DNA of 64,000 nucleotides from Streptomyces sp. V4I2 (GTDB lineage Bacteria; Actinomycetota; Actinomycetes; Streptomycetales; Streptomycetaceae), in assembly GCF_030817655.1 (NCBI RefSeq), contig NZ_JAUSZM010000003.1, forward strand, positions 4,712,001 to 4,776,000, read 5' to 3'. Below the pieces are notes generated by a model. The model did no database searches. It was not told the DNA's origin and saw nothing but the letters and a program-made list of their open reading frames with translations. A program made the position numbers and the translations under genes. Below, in pieces: positions 25,846 to 33,357 of this stretch (the first letter of the stretch is position 1; every line of letters begins with the position of its first letter).

Positions 25846-26322
25846 ATGGATATCCGCCGCGTCCCCTTCGACCACCCGGACGCCGTCAAGCTCAACGACC
25901 AGGTCCAGGCCGAGTACCACCTGCGCTACGGCGACGGCGGCGACGCCACGCCCCTGGACCCGTCGGACTTCGACCCGCCGAACGGCATCTACCTCATCGC
26001 GTACGACGAGGACGGCACCCCCGTCGCCACGGGCGGCTGGCGCTGCCAGGACACCAACGGCGAGGGCAACCTGGACGGGGACGCCGAGGTCAAGCGGATG
26101 TACGTCATAGACGCGATGCGCGGCCGCGGCCTGGCCCGCCGCATGCTGGCCGCGCTGGAGGAGGACGCCCGCGCGGCCGGCCGCAGACGCATGGTCCTGG
26201 AGACCGGCACCGAGCAGCCGGAGGCGATCGCCCTCTACACGTCCAGCGGGTACGAGCCGTGCGGCAAGTTCGGCTACTACCGGCACTTCGAGTCGAGCCG
26301 GTGCTTCGCCAAGGAGCTGTAG
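25846..26322 (+). CDS. GNAT-family N-acetyltransferase
   Basis: 158-aa acetyltransferase. Acetyl-CoA loop R-G-R-G-L-A-R-R-M (about residues 93-101) preceded by V-K-R-M-Y-V; motif B has E-A-I-A-L-Y-T-S-S-G-Y-E. ATG 25846 lies five bases after GGTGA; a GTG three codons upstream overlaps that RBS. The upstream DNA (25822-25838) is unusually A/T-rich and includes TATGAATTAATATA, a likely promoter/operator. Substrate unknown. Confidence 0.87.
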   Translation: MDIRRVPFDHPDAVKLNDQVQAEYHLRYGDGGDATPLDPSDFDPPNGIYLIAYDEDGTPVATGGWRCQDTNGEGNLDGDAEVKRMYVIDAMRGRGLARRMLAALEEDARAAGRRRMVLETGTEQPEAIALYTSSGYEPCGKFGYYRHFESSRCFAKEL

Positions 26323-26375
26323 CGCCGTAGCGCCGCCCAGTCGTCATGAGGCTGCCGCCGCCTGGACGGCGGCAG

Positions 26376-26783
26376 TCACTCGGCCCCGGCGGCTTCCTCG
26401 GCGATCTGCTCGAACCGTGCGCCCATGGCCTCGGAGAGGGCCCGGGCCGCCGAGAGCGGACGGACCATGACCATGAAGTCGTCGATCCTGCCGTCCTCGT
26501 CGAAGTGCAGGAAGTCGCAGCCCGTGAGCTGCTTGCCGTCGACGGTCGCGGTGAAGACGAAGGCGTGGTCGCGCCCGTCGGGGTTCGCGATCTCCCGGGT
26601 GTAGGTGAAGTCTTCGAAGACCTGCGACACGGCGCGCAGGATCGCGGCGGTGATCGCCCTGCCCCCGTACGGCTTGAAGACGACCGGACTGGTGAAGACG
26701 ACGTTCTCCGCCAGCAGGGCGGCCACCGCGTCCATGTCGGCGGTCTCGACGGCTTTCCGGAAGGGATGCACGAGATCCTCCAC
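26376..26783 (-). CDS. NTF2-like/SnoaL-type protein
   Basis: 135-aa single-domain alpha+beta barrel protein of the nuclear-transport-factor-2-like fold: N-terminal helix HPFRKAVETADMDAVAALLAE, then VVFTSPVVFKPYGGR, then strands with FTYTREI and FLHFDEDGRIDDF. Such proteins are small-molecule binders, isomerases or enzymes of unknown specificity. GTG 26783 gives M-E-D-L-V-H-P-F-R, like homologues I know, but GGGAGG abuts it; GTG 26771 has better spacing from GGAG and is an alternative. Confidence 0.83.
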   Translation of the reverse strand: MEDLVHPFRKAVETADMDAVAALLAENVVFTSPVVFKPYGGRAITAAILRAVSQVFEDFTYTREIANPDGRDHAFVFTATVDGKQLTGCDFLHFDEDGRIDDFMVMVRPLSAARALSEAMGARFEQIAEEAAGAE

Positions 26784-26960
26784 CCTCCCTGATACTCACT
26801 TGATTCGACGCCTTGGTCGCCAACCGACACCGAGGACGAGTACGTCGCCACCACCGAGCGCATCGGCCCCTGCCTCGCTGGCCCTGAGGCGCCTGACGCA
26901 GCGCGTCTCGGCCGCCAACCGGCGGGCCTGAAAAGGCGATTGGCGAGGCGAAACACAAAG

Positions 26961-26993
26961 ATCCCGCCCGATCGGTCAGATCGGACGGGATCT
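26961..26993 (-). terminator. Terminator downstream of tRNA-Ala
   Basis: GATCCCGCCCGATC (26961-26974) pairs with GATCGGACGGGATC (26980-26993) with one C-A mismatch and a 5-nt loop, 40 bp beyond the 3' end of the tRNA gene. Confidence 0.75.
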
Positions 26994-27032
26994 CGTCAAC
27001 TGCCCCCGGGTTACCCGGAACAGTCGTTGCGG

Positions 27033-27106
27033 TGGACCTGTGGGGATTTGAACCCCAGACCCCCTCGATGCGAACGAGGTGCGCTACCAGACTGCGCCAC
27101 AGGCCC
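27033..27106 (-). tRNA. tRNA-Ala (anticodon CGC)
   Basis: 74-nt tRNA gene read on the minus strand. The acceptor GGGCCTG pairs with CAGGTCC (one G-T). The D-arm is GCGC-AGTCTGGTA-GCGC, the anticodon arm is CCTCG-TTCGCAT-CGAGG with anticodon CGC, and the T-arm is CTGGG-GTTCAAAT-CCCAG-type with the invariant TTCAA. The discriminator is A; CCA is not encoded. It decodes GCG, one of the main alanine codons of this GC-rich genome. Confidence 0.95.
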
Positions 27107-27181
27107 TTGCAACGAGTGAAACTCTAGCATCCCCGTCCGGGTGCTTGGAAATCCGTTCCTGGGCTGGTCAAACACCTCGGG

Positions 27182-28429
27182 TCACTCGTTCGCGGCCCGC
27201 GGCCGGTCCCCGTCCTCGTACTGGTCGAACAGCGGCGTACGGCCACGCTCACGGGCGCGACGGGCGGAGGCGGCGCGACGGGCGTCACTGCGACCGTCGG
27301 CCGCCGGTTTGTCGTCCGCGTCGGCGGCCTGTTCCTCCGCTCCCGCGTCCCGCGCACCGGGCCGCGCCTCCTGCTCGGGCGTGACGGCACTGGACCGCGC
27401 CGAACTCCACGCGTCCGGGGCGCCGAGGTCCACGTCGGAGGTGGCCCGCGGAGCGACCGGCGCGGTCACGTACGTCGGCAACGGCACCGGCACCGGGTCC
27501 CAGCTGTCACCGTGCGCGGGCCGCTGCTGGCGCTCCCGCTGCTGGTCGACCCACTCCGCGTGGTCGGTCTGCTCGACGAGCGCACGCCGGTCCGCGGCGA
27601 GCGCCGACATCCCGGGGTCCGTCTCCGGCTCGGGCCCTTCGTCCGGCTCCTCGGAGTCGGCGCCGGCATCGACGGCGGCGCGGCGGCGGGGCTGGCGGGT
27701 GCGCTCGCGCAGTCGCTGCGCGGCGGCCTCGGCCTGGCGCCGGTCCATCTGGTAGGCGAAGCGTCTGCGTTCCTGGGAGCGCAGGTACGCGATGTACCCA
27801 CTGAGCAGGACCGCGGGCACGCCGGGCGCCCACAGGAAGGCGAGCCCGCCGACCGCGGCGACGATCGCGCCGAGCGAGAAGGCGATGAAGAGCATGACCG
27901 TCGTACGCCGCCGGCGCGCGAGCACCTTCGTACGCCGGGCGCGCGCCGCGGCCGCTTCTTCGGAGGGCGTGCGCCGGGGAACCGGTACGCGTTTACGCGC
28001 GGGCGGCGCGCTGTCGGATGCGCGCTCCGGTTCACGCACCTGCTCACGAACCTGTTCGCGCTCCGGTTCACGCACTTGCTCACGAACCTGTTCGCGTACT
28101 TGTTCCTGCCGTGCGGGCGCCTGTGCCTGGACCGTCGCTTGTGTCTGTGGCCGGGTCGGAGGCATGGCGAAGGCCCGGACGTCCACCGAATCGGTGGCCG
28201 CTCCCGGGTCCAGGGCGCTGGGCTCCCCCTCTTCGGTGGAGCGCGCCCGCAGGTCCTTGGCGTATCGGCGCTCCATCCCCGCCCGTCCGGACAGCAACCG
28301 GATGGCTGTGCTGAAGCGTTCCGTCGGACGGGCCTCGTTCAGCTCGTCCTGCCTACGGAGCCACATCGGCACCAAGTAGGCGGCCCAGGCCCCGACAATG
28401 ACTGCGTAGATGAGGCCGCTGCTGCTCAC
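27182..28429 (-). CDS. sepX: Divisome membrane protein SepX/GlpR
   Basis: 415-aa membrane protein of the actinobacterial SepX/GlpR family, which localises to division sites and, as GlpR in corynebacteria, receives the gephyrin-like MoeA homologue Glp that binds FtsZ. One N-terminal membrane segment (about 4-24) is followed by W-L-R-R-Q-D-E-L-N-E, then a charged linker (about 60-170) containing a repeated Q-V-R-E-Q-V-R-E-P-E-R unit, then a hydrophobic hairpin (about 177-215), and a long disordered acidic/Pro tail. GTG start. It is the last gene after galU-moeA/glp-moaC-mogA-rimJ, which puts its likely partner Glp nearby. Confidence 0.88.
   Translation of the reverse strand: MSSSGLIYAVIVGAWAAYLVPMWLRRQDELNEARPTERFSTAIRLLSGRAGMERRYAKDLRARSTEEGEPSALDPGAATDSVDVRAFAMPPTRPQTQATVQAQAPARQEQVREQVREQVREPEREQVREQVREPERASDSAPPARKRVPVPRRTPSEEAAAARARRTKVLARRRRTTVMLFIAFSLGAIVAAVGGLAFLWAPGVPAVLLSGYIAYLRSQERRRFAYQMDRRQAEAAAQRLRERTRQPRRRAAVDAGADSEEPDEGPEPETDPGMSALAADRRALVEQTDHAEWVDQQRERQQRPAHGDSWDPVPVPLPTYVTAPVAPRATSDVDLGAPDAWSSARSSAVTPEQEARPGARDAGAEEQAADADDKPAADGRSDARRAASARRARERGRTPLFDQYEDGDRPRAANE
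28020..28112 (-). repeat. Intragenic degenerate repeats encoding the SepX linker
   Basis: Several 12-bp units of CTGTTCGCG/CTGCTCACGAAC type, organised into two larger copies separated by CTCCGGTTCACG, encode the V-R-E-Q and V-R-E-P-E-R repeats. Length variation here would change the linker without breaking frame. Confidence 0.75.
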
Positions 28430-28613
28430 GCCTCACACGGTAGAGGGGTTTGCGTGAGGCCATCTGCCAATTGAGCCGGTGTGTCGCACGATCTGGCTGA
28501 TATTTCGAGCTTTTTTTGTGACCGATGCGATCAACAGGTCGCCCAGGTAGCGAATTCAACGCCCTGAGGCGGTCATCCGCCGATCAATTTCGAACACTTA
28601 TTCAATTTCCCGG

Positions 28614-29228
28614 CTATGCGGGATTGTCGTGGGGCGTGCTCCTGGATCGTGCCCGCTGCCAGCGCCTCAGCAACCCGTCGGGCACCTCTTCCGCGGTGAG
28701 TGCGAAGACGAGGTGGTCGCGCCAGGCGCCGTCGATGTGGAGATAGCGCGGGCGCAGCCCCTCCTCGCGGAATCCGAGTTTCTCCACGACCCGGCGACTG
28801 GGCCCGTTCTCGGGGCGAATACAGACCTCGATGCGGTGCAGTCCGACGGCTCGGAAACAGTGGTCCACGGCGAGCGCCACGGATGTCGGCATCACTCCGC
28901 GGCCGGCCACCGACTCGTCGACCCAGTAACCGACATGGCCCGAGCACATCGAGCCCCAGGTGATTCCGGCGACGGTCAGTTGTCCGACCAGTCGCCCCTG
29001 GTACTCGATGACGAACGGGAGCATCCGGCCCGCGTTCGCCTCGGCCCGCAGATGCCGGACCATCTGGCGGTAGGTCGGCCGGTGCGCGATGGGCCCGCTG
29101 GGCGTGGGCGGCGGGATCGTCGCCTCCCAGGGCCGCAGCCAGTCCCGGTTGCGCCGGTTGACCTCGCGCCAGGCCCGCTGGTCGCGCATCTTTATCGGCC
29201 TCAGGACGACATCGCCGTCCACGAGCAC
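28614..29228 (-). CDS. RimJ/RimL-type GNAT N-acetyltransferase
   Basis: 204-aa acetyltransferase of the ribosomal-protein N-alpha-acetylase (RimJ/RimL) type. Features: V-V-L-R-P-I-K-M-R-D at the N-terminus, R-N-R-D-W-L-R-P-W-E, the acetyl-CoA region VGYWVDESVAGRGVMPTS, and R-I-E-V-C-I-R-P-E-N-x-x-S-R-R-V-V-E-K-L-G-F-R-E-E-G. GTG 29228 start; another GTG is two codons downstream. It follows mogA by 20 bp and precedes sepX by 184 bp. It may acetylate a protein N-terminus, but the substrate is unknown. Confidence 0.88.
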   Translation of the reverse strand: MLVDGDVVLRPIKMRDQRAWREVNRRNRDWLRPWEATIPPPTPSGPIAHRPTYRQMVRHLRAEANAGRMLPFVIEYQGRLVGQLTVAGITWGSMCSGHVGYWVDESVAGRGVMPTSVALAVDHCFRAVGLHRIEVCIRPENGPSRRVVEKLGFREEGLRPRYLHIDGAWRDHLVFALTAEEVPDGLLRRWQRARSRSTPHDNPA

Positions 29229-29248
29229 GACGGGCCAGGATGGGCTGT

Positions 29249-29755
29249 TCAGCTCGCACCCCCACTACTGGCGGCGGGTCTGGGGTGATCGCCGCCGCGG
29301 ATCTGGTCGACGGCGTGCGCCAGCAGGGGCTCCAGGACGGCCAGTCCGTCCTTCACCCCGCCGGAAGAACCCGGCAGGTTGACGATCAAGGTCCGCCCGG
29401 CAACTCCGGCCAAGCCCCGGGAGAGCACCGCCGTCGGCACCTTCTCCCGTCCGAACGCCCGGATGGCCTCCGCGATGCCCGGCACCTCGTGGTCGATGAC
29501 CCGGCGGGTCGCCTCGGGGGTGCGGTCGGTGGGTGAGATGCCGGTGCCGCCGGTGGTGACGATCACGTCGTACCCCGCGTCGACGCCGGCGCGCAGGGCG
29601 GCCTCCACGGGGTCGCCGTCGGGCACGACCTGCGGGCCCTCGACGGTGAAGCCGAAGCCCCTGAGGCCGTCGGCGATCAGCGGGCCGCCCTTGTCCTGGT
29701 AGACCCCGGCGGCGGCGCGGTTGGATGCGGTGATCACGAGGGCGCGATACGTCAT
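29249..29755 (-). CDS. mogA: MogA/MoaB-family molybdopterin adenylyltransferase
   Basis: 168-aa MoCF-domain enzyme that adenylylates molybdopterin before metal insertion. Conserved blocks: ALVITASNRAAAG, V-P-D-G-D-P-V, VTTGGTGISPTDRTPEAT (molybdopterin-binding T-G-G-T-G), and the C-terminal LIVNLPGSSGGVKDGL. ATG 29755 overlaps the moaC TGA (ATGA), so the two are coupled. A longer upstream frame lies inside moaC and is not used. Confidence 0.93.
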   Translation of the reverse strand: MTYRALVITASNRAAAGVYQDKGGPLIADGLRGFGFTVEGPQVVPDGDPVEAALRAGVDAGYDVIVTTGGTGISPTDRTPEATRRVIDHEVPGIAEAIRAFGREKVPTAVLSRGLAGVAGRTLIVNLPGSSGGVKDGLAVLEPLLAHAVDQIRGGDHPRPAASSGGAS

Positions 29756-30264
29756 GCCCGGCTCCAGTCGCCCGACTTGCCGCCCGTCTTCTCTTCCACC
29801 CTGACGTCCGTGATGACCGCTCCCTTGTCGACCGCCTTGATCATGTCGATCACGGTGAGCGCGGCGACGGAGACGGCGGTGAGGGCTTCCATCTCGACGC
29901 CCGTGCGGTCCGTCGTCTTCACCGTGGCCAGGATCTCCACGGCGTCGTCCGCGACTCTCAGGTCCAGTTTCACACCGGACACCGACAAGGGGTGGCACAG
30001 CGGGATCAGATCAGGGGTGCGCTTGGCGCCCATGATGCCCGCGATCCGCGCGGTGGCCAGGGCGTCGCCCTTGGGGACGCCCTCACCACGCAGCAGCTCG
30101 ATCACGCGGGGCGAGACCAGGACGCGGCCGCTGGCGCGGGCGGTGCGCGCGGTCACGTCCTTCCCGGACACGTCGACCATGCGGGCCGCGCCCGCCTCGT
30201 CGATATGGGTCAGTCGGTCCTGCGCAGAAGGTCCGGGGGTCTCCCCCCGGGAAGGCACTGTCAT
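29752..30264 (-). CDS. moaC: Cyclic pyranopterin monophosphate synthase MoaC
   Basis: 170-aa enzyme of molybdenum-cofactor synthesis. It converts 3',8-cyclo-7,8-dihydro-GTP (made by MoaA) to cyclic pyranopterin monophosphate. Family blocks: LTHIDEAGAARMVDVSGK, A-R-I-A-G-I-M-G-A-K-R-T, LIPLCHPL (active site), K-T-T-D-R-T-G-V-E-M-E-A-L and M-I-K-A-V-D-K. ATG 30264 gives M-T-V-P-S-R-G. It is overlapped by mogA downstream and is 85 bp after moeA. moaA is not in this window. Confidence 0.94.
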   Translation of the reverse strand: MTVPSRGETPGPSAQDRLTHIDEAGAARMVDVSGKDVTARTARASGRVLVSPRVIELLRGEGVPKGDALATARIAGIMGAKRTPDLIPLCHPLSVSGVKLDLRVADDAVEILATVKTTDRTGVEMEALTAVSVAALTVIDMIKAVDKGAVITDVRVEEKTGGKSGDWSRA

Positions 30265-30349
30265 GCTGTGTGGCGCTCCCGGTCCGGGCCCGGCGCGGTG
30301 CGGCGCGTGGGCCTGCTGTGCGCGACACGGTACCGCCAACCAGGAGTGC

Positions 30350-31672
30350 TCAGCCGAGCAGGACGACCTCGACCTCGGTGCCGGGCTCCACGGACTCCAC
30401 GTCCTCGGGGACGACGATCAGCGCGTCCGCGTGCGCGAGGGCCGCGACCAGGTGGGATCCGGCGCCGCCGACCGGGGTGACCGCGCCGTCGGCGTACGTC
30501 CCGCGCAGGAACTGCCGGCGGCCCTTCGGCGAGGTCAGCGCCTTGCCGGAGGTGAGGGTCGCCCTGGTGGTCGGCCGGTGGACGTCGTCGAGCCCCATCA
30601 GGGTGCGGATCGCGGGGCGGACGAACAGCTCGAAGGAGACGTACGACGACACGGGGTTGCCGGGCAGGGCCAGCAGCGGTGTGTGGTCGGGGCCGATGGA
30701 GCCGAAGCCCTGGGGCTTGCCGGGCTGCATGGCCAGCTTGCGGAACTCGATGCCGCTGCCGGGCTCGTCCTCGTCGCCGACGTACGACAGCGCCTCCTTG
30801 ACGACGTCGTACGCCCCGACGCTCACCCCGCCCGTGGTGACCATGAGGTCGGCGCGGACGAGCTGGTCCTCGATCGTCGAACGGAGCGTTACGGCGTCGT
30901 CGGCGACGGCGCCGACCCGGTAGGCGATGGCGCCGGCGTCGATGGCGGCGGCGGTGAGGGCGAAGCTGTTGGAGTCGTAGATCTGGCCGCTGCCGAGTTC
31001 CTCGCCGGGCTGGACGAGTTCGCTGCCGGTGGACATGACGACCACGCGCGGGCGCGGGCGTACGCGTACGGTGGCGCGGCCGATCGCGGCGAGCAGGGCG
31101 ATCTGCGGCGGGCCGAGGACGGTGCCCGCTTCCAGGGCGCGGTCCCCGGCCCGCACGTCACTGCCCTTGGCGCGCACGTGCGCGCGTGCCTCGGCAGGCC
31201 GGTACACGTGCACGTGTCCCTCGGCGCCGTCGGGTGACAGGGCGCGGGCGCGCATTCCGGTCACCGGGCCCTCGCCGAGGCCGCCGTCGGTCCACTCCAC
31301 GGGGACGACGGTCTCGGCGCCGGGCGGCAGTGGGGCGCCCGTCATGATGCGGGCGGCCTGGCCGGGCCCCACGTGCAGCAGGTCGGCCTGGCCCGCCGCG
31401 ACGTCCCCGACGACCTCCAGGGCCGCCGGGAACTCCTCGCTCGCGCCCGCGACATCCGCGACCCGCACCGCGTACCCGTCCATGGAGCTGTTGTCGAACG
31501 GCGGCAGGGAGACCGGCACCGTGACGTCCTCGACCAGGACGCAGCCCTGGGCGTCGAGGAGTTGCAGCTCGATGGGTTCGAGGGGGCGGACGGTCGCGAG
31601 GATGTCGTCCAGGTGCTCGTCCACCGACCACAGCTGGTCCTGGCCGGTGGTGCGGGGCGCGGCGCTGCTCAA
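30350..31672 (-). CDS. moeA: Molybdopterin molybdotransferase MoeA / gephyrin-like protein Glp
   Basis: 440-aa MoeA-family protein that inserts molybdate into adenylylated molybdopterin; the actinobacterial relative Glp also binds FtsZ and the SepX/GlpR membrane protein. Features: N-terminal W-S-V-D-E-H-L, PPFDNSSMDGYAVR, then I-M-T-G-A-P-L-P, G-S-E-L, VTTGGVSVGAYD (MPT-binding loop), and LALPGNPVSSYVSFELFVRP. TTG 31672 start lies six bases after the galU stop, so it is probably translationally coupled. Whether it serves Moco synthesis, cell division or both is not settled by sequence; closeness to sepX favours a Glp role. Confidence 0.92.
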   Translation of the reverse strand: MSSAAPRTTGQDQLWSVDEHLDDILATVRPLEPIELQLLDAQGCVLVEDVTVPVSLPPFDNSSMDGYAVRVADVAGASEEFPAALEVVGDVAAGQADLLHVGPGQAARIMTGAPLPPGAETVVPVEWTDGGLGEGPVTGMRARALSPDGAEGHVHVYRPAEARAHVRAKGSDVRAGDRALEAGTVLGPPQIALLAAIGRATVRVRPRPRVVVMSTGSELVQPGEELGSGQIYDSNSFALTAAAIDAGAIAYRVGAVADDAVTLRSTIEDQLVRADLMVTTGGVSVGAYDVVKEALSYVGDEDEPGSGIEFRKLAMQPGKPQGFGSIGPDHTPLLALPGNPVSSYVSFELFVRPAIRTLMGLDDVHRPTTRATLTSGKALTSPKGRRQFLRGTYADGAVTPVGGAGSHLVAALAHADALIVVPEDVESVEPGTEVEVVLLG

Positions 31673-31677
31673 CGTTG

Positions 31678-32580
31678 CTACATCTCCTCGGCTACGTAAC
31701 TGCGAAGCCAGGTCCGGAAGTCCGGGCCCAGGTCCTCACGTTCGCATGCGAGTCTGACAATGGCACGCAGGTAGTCGCCGCGGTCGCCGGTGTCGTAGCG
31801 GCGGCCCTTGAAGACGACGCCGTGCACGGGGCCGCCGACCTTCTCGTCCTCGGCGAGCTGCTGGAGGGCGTCGGTGAGCTGGATCTCGCCGCCGCGGCCG
31901 GGCTCGGTCTTGCGGAGTATGTCGAAGATGTGCGGATCGAGGACGTAGCGGCCGATGACTGCGTAGTTGGACGGGGCGTCCGCCGGGTCGGGCTTCTCGA
32001 CCAGGCCGCTCACCTTGACGACGTCGCTGTCCTCGGTCTCCTCCACGGCCGCGGAGCCGTAGAGGTGGATCTGCTCGGGGGCGACCTCCATGAGGGCGAT
32101 GACGCTGCCGCCGTGCTGCTCCTGGACCTCGACCATCCGCTTGAGCAGCGGGTCCCGCGGGTCGATCAGGTCGTCGCCGAGGAGGACCGCGAAGGGCTCG
32201 TGTCCGACGTGCGGGGCGGCGCACAACACGGCGTGGCCGAGGCCCTTGGGGTCGCCCTGGCGGACGTAGTGCATGGTCGCGAGGTCGCTGGACTCCTGCA
32301 CCTTGGCGAGCCGGTCGGCGTCGCCCTTCTTCTGAAGAGCCGATTCAAGCTCGTAGTTGCGGTCGAAGTGGTCCTCGAGGGGGCGCTTGTTGCGGCCTGT
32401 GATCATGAGGACGTCGTCGAGGCCGGCGGACACGGCCTCCTCGACCACGTACTGGATCGCCGGCTTGTCGACGACCGGCAGCATCTCCTTGGGAGTGGCC
32501 TTGGTGGCCGGCAGGAACCGGGTGCCGAGACCTGCTGCGGGAATGACAGCCTTGCTGATCCGAGGGTGCGACTGAGTCAT
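31678..32580 (-). CDS. galU: UTP-glucose-1-phosphate uridylyltransferase GalU
   Basis: 300-aa nucleotidyltransferase making UDP-glucose from UTP and glucose-1-phosphate for glycans, trehalose and wall polymers. Features: VIPAAGLGTRFLPATKATPKEML (nucleotide-binding G-x-G-T-R-x-x-P-x-T-K), VDKPAIQYVVEEA, L-G-D-D-L-I-D, S-G-L-V-E-K-P and a G-R-Y-V-L-D-P-H-I-F segment. ATG start. It is the first gene of the galU-moeA-moaC-mogA-rimJ-sepX run and divergent from the 5-formyl-THF cyclo-ligase gene. Confidence 0.95.
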   Translation of the reverse strand: MTQSHPRISKAVIPAAGLGTRFLPATKATPKEMLPVVDKPAIQYVVEEAVSAGLDDVLMITGRNKRPLEDHFDRNYELESALQKKGDADRLAKVQESSDLATMHYVRQGDPKGLGHAVLCAAPHVGHEPFAVLLGDDLIDPRDPLLKRMVEVQEQHGGSVIALMEVAPEQIHLYGSAAVEETEDSDVVKVSGLVEKPDPADAPSNYAVIGRYVLDPHIFDILRKTEPGRGGEIQLTDALQQLAEDEKVGGPVHGVVFKGRRYDTGDRGDYLRAIVRLACEREDLGPDFRTWLRSYVAEEM

Positions 32581-32636
32581 GCCCGCAACCTTATCCGGTG
32601 TCTTTGCAGGGAATCTGAGGCTCCGGTTAATTGGCT

Positions 32637-32658
32637 CTCATATGAGCGTATTGGAAGG
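32637..32658. promoter_or_regulatory. Palindrome and RBS before the cyclo-ligase gene
   Basis: CTCATATGAG (32637-32646) is a perfect palindrome between galU and the cyclo-ligase gene. GGAAGG (32653-32658) is placed six bases before GTG 32665 and sets that start. Confidence 0.45.
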
Positions 32659-32664
32659 GTACGG

Positions 32665-33297
32665 GTGCAACCTTTGAGTCCCGTCGAACGTCCGACCGAG
32701 CCTGACAAGCGTATGTTGCGGCAAGAGATCCTCGCTGTGAGGAACACGTTGACGGCCGATGACGTGCGGGAAGCCGCCGTCGCGCTGGCCGGGCGGGCAC
32801 TGGAGCTGCCCGAGCTGGCGCGGGCGCGCACGGTGGCGGCGTACGTCTCCGTGGGGAGCGAACCCGGGACGCTCGCGCTGCTGGACGCGCTGCGCGCGCG
32901 GGGCGTGCGGGTCCTGCTTCCGGCGCTTCTCCCGGACAACGACCTGGACTGGGGCGCGTACACCGGGGAGGGCTCCCTCGCGCGCGTCCAACACGGCGGG
33001 AAGATGGCCCTCTTCGAGCCCACCGGGCAGCGTCTGGGCCCGGACGCCGTGGCCTTGGCCGACGCCGTGCTGCTGCCGGGCCTGGCGGTCGACGCGCGCG
33101 GGATGCGTCTGGGGCGCGGCGGGGGGTCGTACGACCGTGTGCTCGCCCGTCTGGAGCGCGTGGGCATGCATCCCGCCCTGGTGGTGCTGCTGTACGACTC
33201 CGAGGTCGTCGAGCGCGTGCCCGCAGAGGCGCACGACCGGCCGGTGGACGCGGTGGTGACGCCGTCGGGGGTGCGGCGCTTCCGGCACGGTTCCTGA
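32665..33297 (+). CDS. 5-formyltetrahydrofolate cyclo-ligase
   Basis: 210-aa enzyme that uses ATP to turn 5-formyl-THF into 5,10-methenyl-THF, recycling a dead-end folate. Motifs: K-R-x-L-R-Q-E-I-L-A-V-R-N near the N-terminus, then V-S-V-G-S-E-P-G-T, V-L-L-P-G-L-A-V-D, and the nucleotide-binding G-M-R-L-G-R-G-G-G-S-Y-D-R block. GTG 32665 with GGAAGG is preferred; TTG 32674 is an alternative. It ends in a perfect palindromic terminator shared with the convergent penicillin acylase gene. Confidence 0.92.
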   Translation: MQPLSPVERPTEPDKRMLRQEILAVRNTLTADDVREAAVALAGRALELPELARARTVAAYVSVGSEPGTLALLDALRARGVRVLLPALLPDNDLDWGAYTGEGSLARVQHGGKMALFEPTGQRLGPDAVALADAVLLPGLAVDARGMRLGRGGGSYDRVLARLERVGMHPALVVLLYDSEVVERVPAEAHDRPVDAVVTPSGVRRFRHGS

Positions 33298-33308
33298 AAC
33301 GTGAAACG

Positions 33309-33346
33309 CCGAACGGCCCTCCACGCGCGCGTGGAGGGCCGTTCGG
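33309..33346. terminator. Perfect 38-nt palindromic terminator
   Basis: CCGAACGGCCCTCCACGCG (33309-33327) is followed at once by its exact reverse complement (33328-33346), giving a 19-bp inverted repeat without spacer between two convergent genes. Confidence 0.85.
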
Positions 33347-33357
33347 ACGATGTCGCG

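Noticed and set aside
28500..28520. Run of seven T at 28509-28515 as a terminator for the rimJ-like gene
   Set aside because: The gene is on the minus strand, where the run is A; there is no hairpin on the correct side.
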